This document shows positions 34,489-44,668 of a stretch of DNA of 64,000 bases, in pieces. A model generated the notes under the pieces. The model did not search any database and had not been told where the DNA came from. It worked only from the letters and a program-made list of their open reading frames with translations. Every line of letters starts with the position of its first letter. Positions within the stretch are counted from its first letter, which is position 1. Source of the DNA: Pseudarthrobacter sp. PS3-L1 (GTDB lineage: Bacteria; Actinomycetota; Actinomycetes; Actinomycetales; Micrococcaceae); assembly GCF_030063285.1 (NCBI RefSeq), contig NZ_JASISU010000004.1, positions 310,001-374,000 of the forward strand. The letters are read 5' to 3'. Both the position numbers and the translations under genes were made by a program.

Positions 34489-35835
34489 CTAGGCGGTCCC
34501 GCGGAGCTCGTCTGGAAGGTGTGCAGTGTTGCCGCCACCGGTCTGGGTGACTGGGCATTGAGCAGAAGATTTTTCGGCGGGCTGCTCTACGGTAATGCCG
34601 TAGAGGGTTTCCAACGCCATGACGTAATCGTCCTGCTGGCCCTGGGCGGCAAGTTCACGGGCGCGGACGGTGGGGACGTGGAGGAGTTGCTTGACCATGC
34701 GACGCAGCGCGAACTCGACTTCTTCGGCAGCCGCGGTGCAGCCGTGCTTGGCACGGACCCGCTCCATTTCAGCATCCAGGACACCCATGGTGTGCCGGCG
34801 AAGGGCAACAATCGCGGAGTCGGCGGCCCGGGACTCGCGGGCTTGTTCAAATGATGTGGCAGCGCCGGAAACTATGGTGCTGGCGCGCGTCAGCGCGTCC
34901 GCTTGCTCCTCAGGAGCAGCCAGCCGCACCGATTCCAGGGTCAGGAGTTCCACTCCCGGAAGTTCGCCAACGGCAGGGTCAAAATCGTGGGTGAGGGCCA
35001 GGTCAATGGCAATCAGGGGGCGGTCCGTTCCGGCCCGCACCTGCGACAGTTCCTCAGCTTCGACCCTGGTGTCCGATCCGCTGCAGCCAATCATGATGTC
35101 GGCGTCCGCGACGGCAGGGCGGAGGGTTTTGCTGTCCAGTGCAGTGCCGCCTCGCGTGGAGACAAAGCCTTGGGCGCGCCCGGACGAAGAAAAGACGCTG
35201 ATGTCAGTGCAGCCGCGTTCACGCAGCAGTGCCATGGTGGCCCCGGCGTAGGCGCCAGTCCCGAAAAGGACAACCTTCTTGTTTGTCCAGTCCGGATTCT
35301 CGGATAGGTCGGTGGCCAGTTCCAGGGCAACCGAGACAATGGACAGTCCCCGTGAACCAAGTGCTGTCTGCGCTCCAACGTCCTTGGCGGTTTTGGAAGC
35401 AGCCTGGAAAAGCCGCACCAGGCCTGCGCTGGCAGTGCCTTCATTCTGGGCTGTGATCAGTGCCCGGCGCACCTGCCCAGCGATTTCGCGTTCACCCACG
35501 ACTGCGGAGTCGAGGCCCGCACTGACGGCGAAAAGGTGCTTTGTCACTGCTGGCCCGGTCCGGGTATTAAAGGACCGCGAGACGAGGTGTTCGCTCAGTC
35601 CGCTGACTTCGCTGACCCGGCTGACCAATGCCGCGCGGGCATTTTCGATGTCATCGGGGTGTGGCGCTTCGCCATAGATTTCGTACCTGTTGCAGGTTGC
35701 GAGCACCACTGCGCCAGAAACGGACGAGGATTCCGAGAGGGCCGCGGTGGCAAGCATGGAGGAACCGTTGCTCAGCTGAGCAACAGTTTCAAGATCGACG
35801 TCGGCGTGTGTAGCCACCAGAGAAAATAGAACCAC
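34489..35835 (-). CDS. hemA: Glutamyl-tRNA reductase
   Basis: First committed step of haem synthesis by the C5 route: glutamyl-tRNA to glutamate-1-semialdehyde, the substrate of HemL at 44669. The 448-residue enzyme has the catalytic Cys in [10 protein letters not shown] (about residue 49), the NADPH-binding [13 protein letters not shown] and a C-terminal dimerisation helix. The frame is open to 36084, but GTG 35835 gives the standard start [25 protein letters not shown] hexamer lies about nine bases upstream, so the leader would be very short. It diverges from hemE. Confidence 0.93.
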   Translation of the reverse strand: MVLFSLVATHADVDLETVAQLSNGSSMLATAALSESSSVSGAVVLATCNRYEIYGEAPHPDDIENARAALVSRVSEVSGLSEHLVSRSFNTRTGPAVTKHLFAVSAGLDSAVVGEREIAGQVRRALITAQNEGTASAGLVRLFQAASKTAKDVGAQTALGSRGLSIVSVALELATDLSENPDWTNKKVVLFGTGAYAGATMALLRERGCTDISVFSSSGRAQGFVSTRGGTALDSKTLRPAVADADIMIGCSGSDTRVEAEELSQVRAGTDRPLIAIDLALTHDFDPAVGELPGVELLTLESVRLAAPEEQADALTRASTIVSGAATSFEQARESRAADSAIVALRRHTMGVLDAEMERVRAKHGCTAAAEEVEFALRRMVKQLLHVPTVRARELAAQGQQDDYVMALETLYGITVEQPAEKSSAQCPVTQTGGGNTAHLPDELRGTA

Positions 35836-35980
35836 AACAGGGACAGCATAGCTTTTTCGGTGCCGTGTAGAACAGCTGGCACGGGGCAGCTGTGGGTGAA
35901 ATGCCTGTGATTCGTGCCACGAGCCTGGCGTGGGGCCCTGGAAACGGGGCAGCGCATTACCCTTTGCCCTCAATTTTGGG

Positions 35981-35986
35981 CACAAT
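35981..35986 (+). promoter_or_regulatory. Candidate -10 of hemE, leaderless
   Basis: CACAAT ends six bases before ATG 35993. It fits the spacing of other starts here, although the first base is not T. Confidence 0.35.
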
Positions 35987-35992
35987 CGGAGC

Positions 35993-37087
35993 ATGACTTC
36001 CAGCTCTGCCGTGTCTCCCACCGGAACCCTCGACGCCGGACATCCGCTGATTGACGGAAGGACAGCCGACTCTCCACTGATCACTGCCTACCGCGGTGGA
36101 AAACCTTCCCGCCGGCCGGTCTGGTTCATGCGCCAGGCAGGGCGGTCCCTGCCTGAATACCTCAAGGTTCGCGAGGGTGTGGCAATGCTTGACGCCTGCC
36201 TGCGCCCCGAGTTGGCGTCGGAGATTACCCTGCAGCCCGTTCGGCGGCACGATGTCGATGCGGCGATCTTCTTCTCCGACATTGTCATTCCCCTCAAACT
36301 CGCGGGGGTTGGCGTGGACATTGTTCCGGGCGTCGGCCCGGTCCTTGACCACCCGGTGCGCACTGCTGCCGACGTTGCGGCGTTGCCTACGCTCACGTGG
36401 GAAGCGCTTGAGCCCATTCGGGAAGCTGTCCGTCGAACCGTAGCGGAGCTGGGCAGCACCCCACTGATCGGATTTGCTGGCGCACCCTTTACGCTGGCTG
36501 CCTACATGGTGGAGGGCAAGCCGTCACGCGACCATCTGGGACCCCGCACCATGATGCACGCAGACCCGGAGACCTGGACTGCGCTGGCCAATTGGGCAGC
36601 TGATGCATCAGGTCTGTTCCTGCAGGCCCAGCTTGAGGCAGGTGCCTCGGCTGCCCAGCTCTTCGACTCGTGGGCTGGATCGCTGGGACTCGCCGACTAC
36701 GAGCGTTTTGTGGCGCCCGCGTCTGCAAGGGCCCTTGATTTTGTCCGCCACCACGGCGCACCCCTGATCCACTTTGGGACGGGGACCTCTGAGCTGCTCG
36801 GCGCCATGTACAACGTGGGCGTGGATGTGATGGGCGTCGATTACCGATTGCCGCTTGACGAGGCCAACCGTAGGCTCGGTGGGACAGTTCCCCTGCAGGG
36901 GAATATCGACCCCGCACTGCTGCCAGCTCCGTGGGACGTCCTGGAAGCCCATGTGCGGGACGTTATTGCTGCAGGGTCCGGCGCTCCCGGCCATGTGGTC
37001 AACCTGGGCCACGGGGTGCCCCCCGAAACGGATCCTGATGTCCTGACCCGGGTGGTGGAACTGATCCACTCGATCGCACCGGAGTAG
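35993..37087 (+). CDS. hemE: Uroporphyrinogen decarboxylase
   Basis: Removes four carboxyl groups from uroporphyrinogen III to give coproporphyrinogen III. It is a 364-residue TIM-barrel. The conserved [16 protein letters not shown] is near residue 38, FSDIVIPL near 93 and [13 protein letters not shown] near 160, with [10 protein letters not shown] in the second half. ATG 35993 is preferred over the open frame from 35930. It is followed by hemY after four bases, so both form an operon. Confidence 0.95.
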   Translation: MTSSSAVSPTGTLDAGHPLIDGRTADSPLITAYRGGKPSRRPVWFMRQAGRSLPEYLKVREGVAMLDACLRPELASEITLQPVRRHDVDAAIFFSDIVIPLKLAGVGVDIVPGVGPVLDHPVRTAADVAALPTLTWEALEPIREAVRRTVAELGSTPLIGFAGAPFTLAAYMVEGKPSRDHLGPRTMMHADPETWTALANWAADASGLFLQAQLEAGASAAQLFDSWAGSLGLADYERFVAPASARALDFVRHHGAPLIHFGTGTSELLGAMYNVGVDVMGVDYRLPLDEANRRLGGTVPLQGNIDPALLPAPWDVLEAHVRDVIAAGSGAPGHVVNLGHGVPPETDPDVLTRVVELIHSIAPE

Positions 37088-37091
37088 CCCC

Positions 37092-38594
37092 GTGACCCCC
37101 GATGGGCAGCCAGCAGGACCTGCACCGGCAGAGACGGCAGTCGTCGTCGGCGGTGGTATCTCGGGACTGCTCGCAGCCCTGGAACTTTCCAGCAGGGGCA
37201 TCCAGACCACTGTGGTGGAAGCGGGCTCCGGATGGGGCGGCGCCGTGGCCAGCCATACGCTGGCGGGACTGACGCTGGACAGCGGGGCTGAGTCATTTGC
37301 CACCCGGTCGACGGCGGTTGCCAGCCTGATCGGCCAACTGGGGCTTTCGCAGAACATTAGGACCCCGCTGCCGGGCGGCGCGTGGGTCGAATTGCCCTCA
37401 GGGCCGCGTGAACTGCCCAAAACAGGGGTGCTGGGGATTCCTGCCAATCCTTGGGATCCAGAGGTTCGGCGCACGCTGGGGATCCTTGGCTCTATCAGGG
37501 CATCCCTGGACAGGTTCCTGCCCCGCACAGTTGGCGCCAGCCGTGAACTGACAAGCGTTGCCTCCCTGGTGCGGACCAGGATGGGACGGCGCGTCCTCAC
37601 CCGGCTTGTTGAGCCAGTAGTGGGGGGCGTGCACTCGGCCGATCCCGCCCTTCTTGACGTGGACATGGTGGCACCGGGTCTTCGTTCAGGTGTCATGAGC
37701 CAGGGTTCATTGGCTGCTGCGGTCCTTGCTGTCCGGCGGGGCAATCCCACGGCGGCGGGCGCCACCATGCCTGCTGCCGGGGCTCCGGCGAAGGCTGGCT
37801 CCGCAGTCGCTGGCCTCATGGGTGGCATGCACACACTGGTGACCGCCTTGGTTGCGCAGCTTGGGGTGCGCGGTGTCGAGCTTGTCACCGGATCCCGGGT
37901 CGAGGTCATCCGTCGAAGCGTTGCAGGGCCGTGGCAGGTTGAGGCGGGAGCGCTGACGCGCCAGGCCGACCTGCTGGTCATGGCGCTCGGTGGCCCGGCT
38001 GCGATCGGGCTGCTCTCCAGCGCGGTCCCCGATCTCGCGTCCCATGTGCCCGAGCCAGGCCCGGATGTTCGGCTGGTGACCCTGGTGGTGGATGAGCCCG
38101 CGCTCAACGGCCGGCCGCGGGGAACGGGAATCCTGGTGGCGCCACAGACGCCAGGAATTCAGGCCAAGGCCATGACGCATGCCACGGCGAAGTGGGAGTG
38201 GCTGGCTGAGGCTGCGGGCCCCGGGCGCCATGTTTTGCGGCTCTCCTACGGTCGCCGCGATGGGCTCAGTAGCCCGCGGGAAAAAGCCCGTCGGGAGGTT
38301 GCTGAAGTGATCCCTGACGCTGAACTGTTCGAGGTTGCCCTCAGGGATGCATCGGCGCTTCTTGAGACGCCAATTACCAGTGACGCCGTGGTGGACTGGG
38401 ACGTTGTCAGATGGCCCGGGGCGCTGCCTTTTGCTGCCGTGGGCCACCGGCAGAGGGTAGCGGCAGTCCGTGCAATCTGCGCTGAAAGTGGGAGCCTCGC
38501 CATAGTGGGAGGGTGGGTTGCCGGCAACGGTCTTGCCGCCGTGGTCGCTGATACCCGCGACCAGATGGAGCGCCTCACCGCTGGCCCCTCCTGA
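37092..38594 (+). CDS. hemY: Coproporphyrinogen III oxidase HemY-type
   Basis: FAD-dependent six-electron oxidase that, in Gram-positive bacteria, converts coproporphyrinogen III to coproporphyrin III; older names are HemG or protoporphyrinogen oxidase. 500 residues with the FAD motif VVVGGGISGLLAALELSSRG near residue 17 and a C-terminal SLAIVGGWVAGNGLAAVVAD motif. The GTG start at 37092 is four bases after the hemE stop. The presence of HemQ downstream supports the coproporphyrin route. Confidence 0.92.
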   Translation: MTPDGQPAGPAPAETAVVVGGGISGLLAALELSSRGIQTTVVEAGSGWGGAVASHTLAGLTLDSGAESFATRSTAVASLIGQLGLSQNIRTPLPGGAWVELPSGPRELPKTGVLGIPANPWDPEVRRTLGILGSIRASLDRFLPRTVGASRELTSVASLVRTRMGRRVLTRLVEPVVGGVHSADPALLDVDMVAPGLRSGVMSQGSLAAAVLAVRRGNPTAAGATMPAAGAPAKAGSAVAGLMGGMHTLVTALVAQLGVRGVELVTGSRVEVIRRSVAGPWQVEAGALTRQADLLVMALGGPAAIGLLSSAVPDLASHVPEPGPDVRLVTLVVDEPALNGRPRGTGILVAPQTPGIQAKAMTHATAKWEWLAEAAGPGRHVLRLSYGRRDGLSSPREKARREVAEVIPDAELFEVALRDASALLETPITSDAVVDWDVVRWPGALPFAAVGHRQRVAAVRAICAESGSLAIVGGWVAGNGLAAVVADTRDQMERLTAGPS

Positions 38595-38651
38595 ACTCCA
38601 GTCTTGCGGAGCGCAGGCCAGCAGATCCGGCACGCTATGTGATCTCCATCA

Positions 38652-38670
38652 CTTCTACGCCTTGTAGAAG
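38652..38670. promoter_or_regulatory. Inverted repeat operator candidate upstream of hemQ
   Basis: CTTCTAC and GTAGAAG flank GCCTT; a related TTCTACGAA element lies nearby at 38690-38698. The pair sits 46-64 bases before the hemQ start. It could bind an iron- or haem-responsive regulator, and resembles only loosely the dyads of BlaI/CopY-type repressors. Confidence 0.4.
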
Positions 38671-38715
38671 AGTTAGGTTTCGACATCTTTTCTACGAAGG
38701 GGCAAACTGGTAATC

Positions 38716-39417
38716 ATGAGCCACACTTCTGCCGAATCTGTCACCAAAACCGATGAATCAGCCGAGCAGTTCTTCACGCTCTGGACGGTTTTCAAGCGCA
38801 CCTCTCCGGTCCAGCGCAGTAGCGGTGCCGCTGCGGAATTTGAGGCACTGACCGCGGACTTGGCTACCAGGGGCATTGTCCACCGCGGTAACTACGATGT
38901 CTCCGCCATGCGCGCCGATGCCGACATCATGGTCTGGGTCCATGGCCCCAGGGCGGAGGACCTGCAGCAGGCCATCCGTGACATCCGGCGCAGCGATCTC
39001 TTCGAGGGAACCGAGATTGTCTGGTCCGGCATGGGAGTACACCGCGAGGCGGAATTTACCAAGAGCCATAGCCCAGCGTTCTCCCGCAACGTGGAGCCCT
39101 CCACCTGGCTCTGCGTCTACCCGTTCGTGCGCTCGTATGAGTGGTACCTGCTCCCCGAGGCGGAGCGGGGCGCCATGCTGCGCCACCATGGTTTGCTGGG
39201 CAGGGATTTCCCGCAGGTTATTGCCAACACTGTCTCCTCGTTTGCCCTGGGCGACTGGGAGTGGATCTTGGGCCTTGAAGCACCCGAACTCGTTGACCTG
39301 GTGGACATGATGCGCCATCTGCGCTCCACCGAGGCCCGACACCATGTCCGCGAAGAAGTTCCGTTTTATACCGGTCGCCGCATCTCCGCGGCAGAAGTTG
39401 CTGAGGTCCTCGCATGA
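38716..39417 (+). CDS. hemQ: Coproheme decarboxylase HemQ
   Basis: Last step of the coproporphyrin-dependent haem pathway: oxidative decarboxylation of coproheme to haem b, using hydrogen peroxide. It is a 233-residue chlorite-dismutase-family protein. FTLWTVFKRT near residue 18, CVYPFVRSYEWY near 133 with the catalytic Tyr, and LRHHGLLGRDF near 155 with the axial His are visible. Its upstream region contains an inverted repeat. The hemH start overlaps its stop (ATGA), so it begins the second haem operon. Confidence 0.93.
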   Translation: MSHTSAESVTKTDESAEQFFTLWTVFKRTSPVQRSSGAAAEFEALTADLATRGIVHRGNYDVSAMRADADIMVWVHGPRAEDLQQAIRDIRRSDLFEGTEIVWSGMGVHREAEFTKSHSPAFSRNVEPSTWLCVYPFVRSYEWYLLPEAERGAMLRHHGLLGRDFPQVIANTVSSFALGDWEWILGLEAPELVDLVDMMRHLRSTEARHHVREEVPFYTGRRISAAEVAEVLA

Positions 39418-40685
39418 GCCCGCTTGACACCAATTCTGAGAATGACAGGGACATCACCGCCATCAACGAGGTGACCCAGGCAGGCAGGATGGCGCCAAAG
39501 AAGTACGACGGCGTCCTGTTGGCATCGTTTGGCGGACCAGAGGGCCAGGACGATGTCCTTCCGTTCCTCCGCAACGTCACCCGCGGACGGGGCATCCCGG
39601 ATGAGCGCCTCGAAGAGGTTTCGCACCACTACCGCGCAAACGGCGGCATCAGCCCCATCAACCAGCAGAACCGCGACCTCAAGGCGGCACTCGAAGCCGA
39701 ATTGTCGTCGCGAGGCATCGACCTGCCCATTTTCTGGGGCAACCGCAACTGGGACCCCTACATCCCGCAGACCCTGCAGGATGCGTACGACGCCGGTCAC
39801 CGGCGCCTGCTGATGATCACGACCAGCGCCTACTCCTGCTACTCCAGCTGCCGCCAGTACCGCGAGGACATCGGGATGGCGTTGACGGAGACCGGCCTGG
39901 ATGGGCGCGTGGAAGTGGACAAGGTACGCCAGTATTTCGACCACCCGGGATTTGTGGAGCCCTTCGTTGAGGGGACCGCAGCCGGGATTACCGAGGTCCG
40001 CGAACTGCTGGCTGCGGCCGGAACTCCCGATGCACCTGTCCACGTGCTTTTCGCCACGCACTCCATCCCCACCCGCGATGCCCACGCTGCTGGTAACTCG
40101 CCGGCAGAAACGCGCACCTTTGAGGGTGACTCCGCCTACGTCGCCCAGCACATGGCGACGGGCTCCGAGGTCATGCGCCGGGTCAAGGAAGAGTCCGGCC
40201 AGAGCGCCGAATGGTCGCTGGTCTACCAGTCCCGCTCCGGTGCACCCCACGTGCCGTGGCTTGAGCCTGACATCAACGACGCCATTGAGGATTTGTCGAA
40301 GCAGGGGATCAAGGGCGTCGTGATTGTGCCCCTGGGCTTCGTCAGCGACCACATGGAGGTGGTCTGGGACCTCGACACCGAGGCGCTGGATACCTGCCGT
40401 GAGCTCGGGATCGCAGCAACGCGGGTACCCACCCCCGGCACCCACCGGAAATTTGTTTCCGGGATGGTCAACCTCATCCTGGAACGTACGGCCGAGGACA
40501 CCATCACGGAACGCCCCTCGCTGACGGATCTTGGTCCCTGGTACGACGTCTGCCGGCCGGGATGCTGCAAGAACTTCCGGGGCGAAAAACCGACCATTTC
40601 GGGCGCCGACACCACCGTGGGGACGGGCCATGACCCCTACCCTGACGCCCAGGGAACGGCCGGAGACGCGAAGGTCACTGCGTGA
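39414..40685 (+). CDS. hemH: Coproporphyrin ferrochelatase HemH/CpfC
   Basis: Inserts Fe2+ into coproporphyrin III. A 423-residue protein: a polar N-terminal extension of about 30 residues, then the class II chelatase domain (GVLLASFGGPEGQDD), catalytic residues in ATHSIPTRDA and VVIVPLGFVSDHMEVVWDLD. Cysteines in CYSSCRQYRED (about residue 142) and near the C-terminus in DVCRPGCCKN (about residue 380) could hold a 2Fe-2S cluster, as reported for mycobacterial and some other ferrochelatases. The hemC start overlaps its stop. Confidence 0.93.
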   Translation: MSPLDTNSENDRDITAINEVTQAGRMAPKKYDGVLLASFGGPEGQDDVLPFLRNVTRGRGIPDERLEEVSHHYRANGGISPINQQNRDLKAALEAELSSRGIDLPIFWGNRNWDPYIPQTLQDAYDAGHRRLLMITTSAYSCYSSCRQYREDIGMALTETGLDGRVEVDKVRQYFDHPGFVEPFVEGTAAGITEVRELLAAAGTPDAPVHVLFATHSIPTRDAHAAGNSPAETRTFEGDSAYVAQHMATGSEVMRRVKEESGQSAEWSLVYQSRSGAPHVPWLEPDINDAIEDLSKQGIKGVVIVPLGFVSDHMEVVWDLDTEALDTCRELGIAATRVPTPGTHRKFVSGMVNLILERTAEDTITERPSLTDLGPWYDVCRPGCCKNFRGEKPTISGADTTVGTGHDPYPDAQGTAGDAKVTA

Positions 40686-41680
40686 GTGTCCGGATCGGCA
40701 CGAGGGCGAGCCGGCTAGCGCTCACCCAGACCCAGCAGACTGCTGACCAGCTCACCGCCGTCGGGGGCTTTCCGGTGGAGCTTGTCCACATCCGAAGCCA
40801 CGGCGACGTTCTCACCGGTTCCCTGTCCCAGATGGGTGGGACAGGTGTCTTTGTGGCCTCCCTGCGGGACGCACTCCTCAACAATGAATGCGACATTGCC
40901 GTGCACTCGCTCAAGGACCTTCCCACCGGCGCGGCAGAGGGGCTGGCCCTGGCCTCCACGCCAAAGCGGGCTGACGTCCGCGATGTGCTGTGTGCGCGGG
41001 ATGGGCTGACGCTTGCCACGCTGCCCGGCGGGGCAACGGTAGGGACCGGTTCCCCGCGGCGGGCTGCACAGCTGCGGGCAGCCCGCCCCGACCTCTCCAT
41101 CCTGGACATCCGCGGCAACGTTGATACCAGGCTGGGCCGGGTACCAGGACTGACGGGAAACAGCACAGCCGACGTCGTCCCCGGGAAGACGTGTGATCTC
41201 GACGCCGTGGTTCTTGCCGCGGCTGGGCTCCAGCGCATTGGCCGGCTCGACGCTGTCTCAGAGTTCCTCGAGCCGGATGTGATGCTCCCCGCCGCCGGAC
41301 AGGGATCGCTCGCCATTGAATGCCGAAGTGCAGAAGCTCCACGAACTGCCGGAACAACAGCAGGCTCACAGTCGGTATTGGCCCAGGCGCTTGCAGCCAT
41401 TGATGACAAGGACACCCGCCTGGCCGTTACGGCAGAACGAGCACTTCTTGCGCGGCTGGAAGCTGGCTGCGCAGCGCCCGTGGGAGCGTATGCTCGCCGC
41501 AAGGGCAGCATGCTGCACCTGGACGCAGTGGTCTGTGCCGTTGACGGCACCGCCAGCGTCCGCGAAACACGCGCTACGGACGGCTTGACAGAGGTGGGTG
41601 CCACCCTGCTGGGTATTGAGGTGGCCGAGGTCCTGCTGGCAGCCGGGGCAGCTGAGATCGCCGATCTAGCAGCGTCCTGA
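40682..41680 (+). CDS. hemC: Porphobilinogen deaminase
   Basis: Polymerises four porphobilinogens to hydroxymethylbilane. 332 residues. The dipyrromethane cofactor Cys is in LLARLEAGCAAPVGAYA (about residue 262). Catalytic Asp and substrate-contact residues are in HSLKDLPTG and GTGSPRRAAQL. The GTG start (GTGAGTGTCC) overlaps the hemH stop by four bases. hemD follows after five bases. Confidence 0.96.
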   Translation: MSVRIGTRASRLALTQTQQTADQLTAVGGFPVELVHIRSHGDVLTGSLSQMGGTGVFVASLRDALLNNECDIAVHSLKDLPTGAAEGLALASTPKRADVRDVLCARDGLTLATLPGGATVGTGSPRRAAQLRAARPDLSILDIRGNVDTRLGRVPGLTGNSTADVVPGKTCDLDAVVLAAAGLQRIGRLDAVSEFLEPDVMLPAAGQGSLAIECRSAEAPRTAGTTAGSQSVLAQALAAIDDKDTRLAVTAERALLARLEAGCAAPVGAYARRKGSMLHLDAVVCAVDGTASVRETRATDGLTEVGATLLGIEVAEVLLAAGAAEIADLAAS

Positions 41681-41685
41681 CCCCG

Positions 41686-42615
41686 ATGCCCACTGCCGAT
41701 ACACTCTCCGGTGTCCGTGTCCTGGTGACCAGGACACCAGAGCGCGCTGCGCCGCTGGCCGAGGCGTTGGCGGCAGAAGGCGCAGCTGTCGGCATCTTCC
41801 CGGTGATCGACTACCAGCAGGTTCCTGATTCGAAGGATCTTGATGCTGCCCTGTCCTCCCTACTCAAAGGCGGGTTCGAATGGCTGGTGCTGACAAGTGT
41901 CACAGCGGTTATGGCAGTCTCGCAGAGCATCGCCAAGCGAGGAATGAGCCTGGTAGAAGCCCTGCCCGCAACCGTTCGGGTGGCAGCCGTCGGTGCAGGC
42001 ACCACGGCACGGCTTTCCGCCGAGGGAATCCACGTAGACCTGCAGCCTGCAGAGGATCAGTCGGCCAACGGCCTGTTGGGCGTGTGGAGTGCTGAGCCCG
42101 GTAGGGTCCTGCTCCCACAGGCGGATATTGCGCCAGCCACCCTGGCAGAGGGATTGGCAGGGCTTGGCTCCTCGGTGACGGCAGTTGTTGCATACTGCAC
42201 AGTCGACTACCCGGCAGATCCAGCTCTCGCACTAGGCGATCCCCGTCCACCCAGCGCTCACGTCAATGCCGCCGTCCAGGTCCTGCTGCCGCAGCATGCC
42301 GCCGAAACGCTGATGGCCGGACAGTTCGACGTGGTCATCGCTGCGTCACCAAGCGCAATTCGCGGGATTACGGCCTTGGCGGGGCCCCTTCCAGCGACCC
42401 GGCTGGTGGCCATCGGAGCCACCACGGCCCAGGCTGCCCGGGAGCGGGGAATGAATGTGGCGGCGGTGGCTGTTCGACCCACTGTGGAGGGACTTGTTGC
42501 TGCCACCCTAGCCGCCGTCGCAGCCCAACCCGTGGCCGGGTCCAGCAGCACACGTGCCCCACGTATCAGTTCTACCTGCAGCAATCCTCCTAAGGAGATC
42601 CATGAGCTTCCCTGA
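41686..42615 (+). CDS. hemD: Uroporphyrinogen III synthase
   Basis: Closes hydroxymethylbilane to uroporphyrinogen III. 309 residues with the two-domain fold and low overall conservation; [21 protein letters not shown] at the N-terminus is the clearest signature. The C-terminal 15-20 residues are Ser-rich and extend beyond the usual fold. The hemB start lies inside its last 14 bases. Assignment rests on sequence character plus the hemC-hemD-hemB context. Confidence 0.93.
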   Translation: MPTADTLSGVRVLVTRTPERAAPLAEALAAEGAAVGIFPVIDYQQVPDSKDLDAALSSLLKGGFEWLVLTSVTAVMAVSQSIAKRGMSLVEALPATVRVAAVGAGTTARLSAEGIHVDLQPAEDQSANGLLGVWSAEPGRVLLPQADIAPATLAEGLAGLGSSVTAVVAYCTVDYPADPALALGDPRPPSAHVNAAVQVLLPQHAAETLMAGQFDVVIAASPSAIRGITALAGPLPATRLVAIGATTAQAARERGMNVAAVAVRPTVEGLVAATLAAVAAQPVAGSSSTRAPRISSTCSNPPKEIHELP

Positions 42616-43585
42616 ACACCGCCCCCGCCGCCTGCGCACCACGCCGGCCATGCGCAGGCTTACTGCCGAAACACGGATGGCCCCGGCGGAACTGATCCTG
42701 CCTGTATTCATCAGGGAGGGCCTGACGCAGCCTCGGCCCATCCTGTCCATGCCCGGTGTTGTCCAGCACACCACGGAGACGCTCCGGCGGGCCGCCGCCG
42801 AGGCCGTGTCCCTTGGCCTTGGCGGGATCATGCTGTTCGGCATTCCAGAGGTCCGTGACGCCGTCGGTTCTGCTGCGCTGGATCCCAACGGTGTCTTGAA
42901 CAAGGCTATTGCAGATGTCCGTGCCGAAGTGGGGGATGATCTGGTCATCATGAGCGATGTCTGCCTCGACGAGTTCACCGATCACGGCCACTGCGGAGTC
43001 CTCGACTCGGACGGCAGTGTCGACAACGACAGCACTGTCGAGATCTACGCCCAAATGGCCGTGGCGCAGGCCGAGGCCGGTGCCCATATGCTCGGCCCCT
43101 CCGGCATGATGGATGGGCAGATTACGGCCATCCGCAAAGCCCTTGATGCTGGCGGCCATGCTGAGACCGCAGTCATTGCGTACTCCGCTAAGTACGCTTC
43201 GGCTTTCTATGGTCCGTTCCGGGAGGCTGTGGATTCCCAGCTGAAGGGGGATCGCCGGACGTACCAGATGGATGCCGGGAACCGTCGCGAGGCCATTCGC
43301 GAAGTGGAGCTCGACCTGGCAGAGGGCGCAGACATTGTCATGGTTAAACCTGCCATGAGCTATCTGGACATCCTGGCGGACGTAGCAGCCATTGCTCCCG
43401 TGCCAGTCGCGGCTTATCAGATCTCGGGGGAGTACGCCATGATCGAGGCAGCCGCAGCGAATGGCTGGATCGACAGGCGTGCTGCCATCTCCGAATCCGT
43501 ACTGGGAATTCGACGCGCCGGAGCTGACATGGTTCTTACCTACTGGGCCACTGAACTGGCCACCTGGCTGAAAGAGGCACGATGA
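42602..43585 (+). CDS. hemB: Delta-aminolevulinic acid dehydratase (porphobilinogen synthase)
   Basis: Condenses two aminolevulinates to porphobilinogen. 327 residues. Active-site Lys residues are in [17 protein letters not shown] (about residue 196) and [11 protein letters not shown] (about 248). The metal-site loop reads [16 protein letters not shown]: the second zinc Cys of animal enzymes is Asp here, so a Mg-type enzyme is likely. ATG 42602 has AAGGAG upstream, while the frame open from 42554 lies inside hemD. Overlaps the LLM gene by four bases. Confidence 0.96.
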   Translation: MSFPEHRPRRLRTTPAMRRLTAETRMAPAELILPVFIREGLTQPRPILSMPGVVQHTTETLRRAAAEAVSLGLGGIMLFGIPEVRDAVGSAALDPNGVLNKAIADVRAEVGDDLVIMSDVCLDEFTDHGHCGVLDSDGSVDNDSTVEIYAQMAVAQAEAGAHMLGPSGMMDGQITAIRKALDAGGHAETAVIAYSAKYASAFYGPFREAVDSQLKGDRRTYQMDAGNRREAIREVELDLAEGADIVMVKPAMSYLDILADVAAIAPVPVAAYQISGEYAMIEAAAANGWIDRRAAISESVLGIRRAGADMVLTYWATELATWLKEAR

Positions 43586-44664
43586 ACGCGATCACCGACC
43601 CTACCGCCCCGGGAAGTCCTGACCAGATATTGCTCGGCCTGAACACTTTCGGTGATGTGGGTGCCGGAGCTGACGGCGAACCTCAGCACCATGCTGTTGT
43701 CCTCCGGGAGTTGCTCGATCAGGCGGAACTTGCCGATTCCGTTGGCCTGCACGCCTTTGGTGTGGGCGAACATCACCGCAGGGACTATGCTGTCTCCGCG
43801 CCGGAGGTCTTCCTTGCAGCGGCCGCCATGCGGACCAGCAGCATCCGGCTTGGCTCCGCCGTCACGGTGCTCAGTTCTGATGATCCGATCCGGGTCTTCC
43901 AGCGGTTCGCCACCCTCGACGCCGTGTCCAGCGGCCGGGCTGAAGTAATGCTGGGCAGGGGTTCCTTCATTGAATCCTTCCCCCTGTTTGGCCTTGACCT
44001 TGCCGATTACGAAGTCCTGTTCGAGGAAAAGCTTGAACTCTTCGACAAAGTCCGTGCGCAGAAGCCCATCCACTGGGAGGGCCGCACGCGCCGCCCCCTG
44101 AGCGGCCTGAGCGTATACCCGCAGCTGGAAAACCACCTGCTGCCCACCTGGATTGGCGTGGGTGGAACTCCCGAATCCGTGCTTCGCTGTGCCCAGTACG
44201 GCTACCCGATTATTTTTGCCATTATTGGTGGACATCCGCGGGGGTTCGCTCCACTGGCGGATCTGTACCGGGAAGCCATGGAGAAATATGGCCATCCCAT
44301 GCGCCAGATGGCTACCCATTCGCCAGGCCATGTGGCACCCACTGACGACGAGGCCCGGTCGGAGTTCTTCCCACATTGGCTGGCTGTCCGTAACCAGCTG
44401 GGGGTGGAGCGCGGCTGGGGTCCCGGAAGCCGTTCCGAGTTTGACCAGCTGTGCGCCCCCGAGGGTGCGCTGTACGTCGGCTCTCCGGAAACTGTTGCCC
44501 GAAAGATCGCGCTGCTCAAAAAGAACCTTGGCGTTGACCGCTTTGACCTCAAATACAGCCACGGCCCGCTGCCGCACGCTGCCATGATGCGTTCCATCGA
44601 GCTCCTGGGTACCTCAGTGGCGCCGAAGGTCGCAGACCTGCTGACCAGCCACCTGAGAGACTAG
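43582..44664 (+). CDS. LLM-class (luciferase-like) flavin oxidoreductase
   Basis: A 360-residue bacterial-luciferase-like monooxygenase-fold enzyme that normally uses FMN or F420. [26 protein letters not shown] near residue 57 and [29 protein letters not shown] near residue 90 are typical. The ATG start overlaps the hemB stop (ATGA), and hemL begins four bases after it, so it is locked inside the haem operon. It has no known role in haem synthesis. It may act on a porphyrin by-product or a substrate unrelated to haem. Confidence 0.85.
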   Translation: MNAITDPTAPGSPDQILLGLNTFGDVGAGADGEPQHHAVVLRELLDQAELADSVGLHAFGVGEHHRRDYAVSAPEVFLAAAAMRTSSIRLGSAVTVLSSDDPIRVFQRFATLDAVSSGRAEVMLGRGSFIESFPLFGLDLADYEVLFEEKLELFDKVRAQKPIHWEGRTRRPLSGLSVYPQLENHLLPTWIGVGGTPESVLRCAQYGYPIIFAIIGGHPRGFAPLADLYREAMEKYGHPMRQMATHSPGHVAPTDDEARSEFFPHWLAVRNQLGVERGWGPGSRSEFDQLCAPEGALYVGSPETVARKIALLKKNLGVDRFDLKYSHGPLPHAAMMRSIELLGTSVAPKVADLLTSHLRD

Positions 44665-44668
44665 GACC

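Noticed and set aside
35836..36084. N-terminal extension of hemA
   Set aside because: It overlaps the hemE promoter and start and is not like the family; GTG 35835 gives the standard HemA N-terminus.
36608..38107. 499-codon minus-strand frame across hemE and hemY
   Set aside because: Ser/Thr/Pro/Arg-biased sequence with no motif; hemE and hemY on the other strand have all their catalytic motifs.
39366..40631. 421-codon minus-strand frame opposite hemH
   Set aside because: Shadow of a strongly supported ferrochelatase; no start signal or motif.
43540..44577. 345-codon minus-strand frame opposite the LLM gene
   Set aside because: No motif or ribosome site; composition typical of antisense frames.
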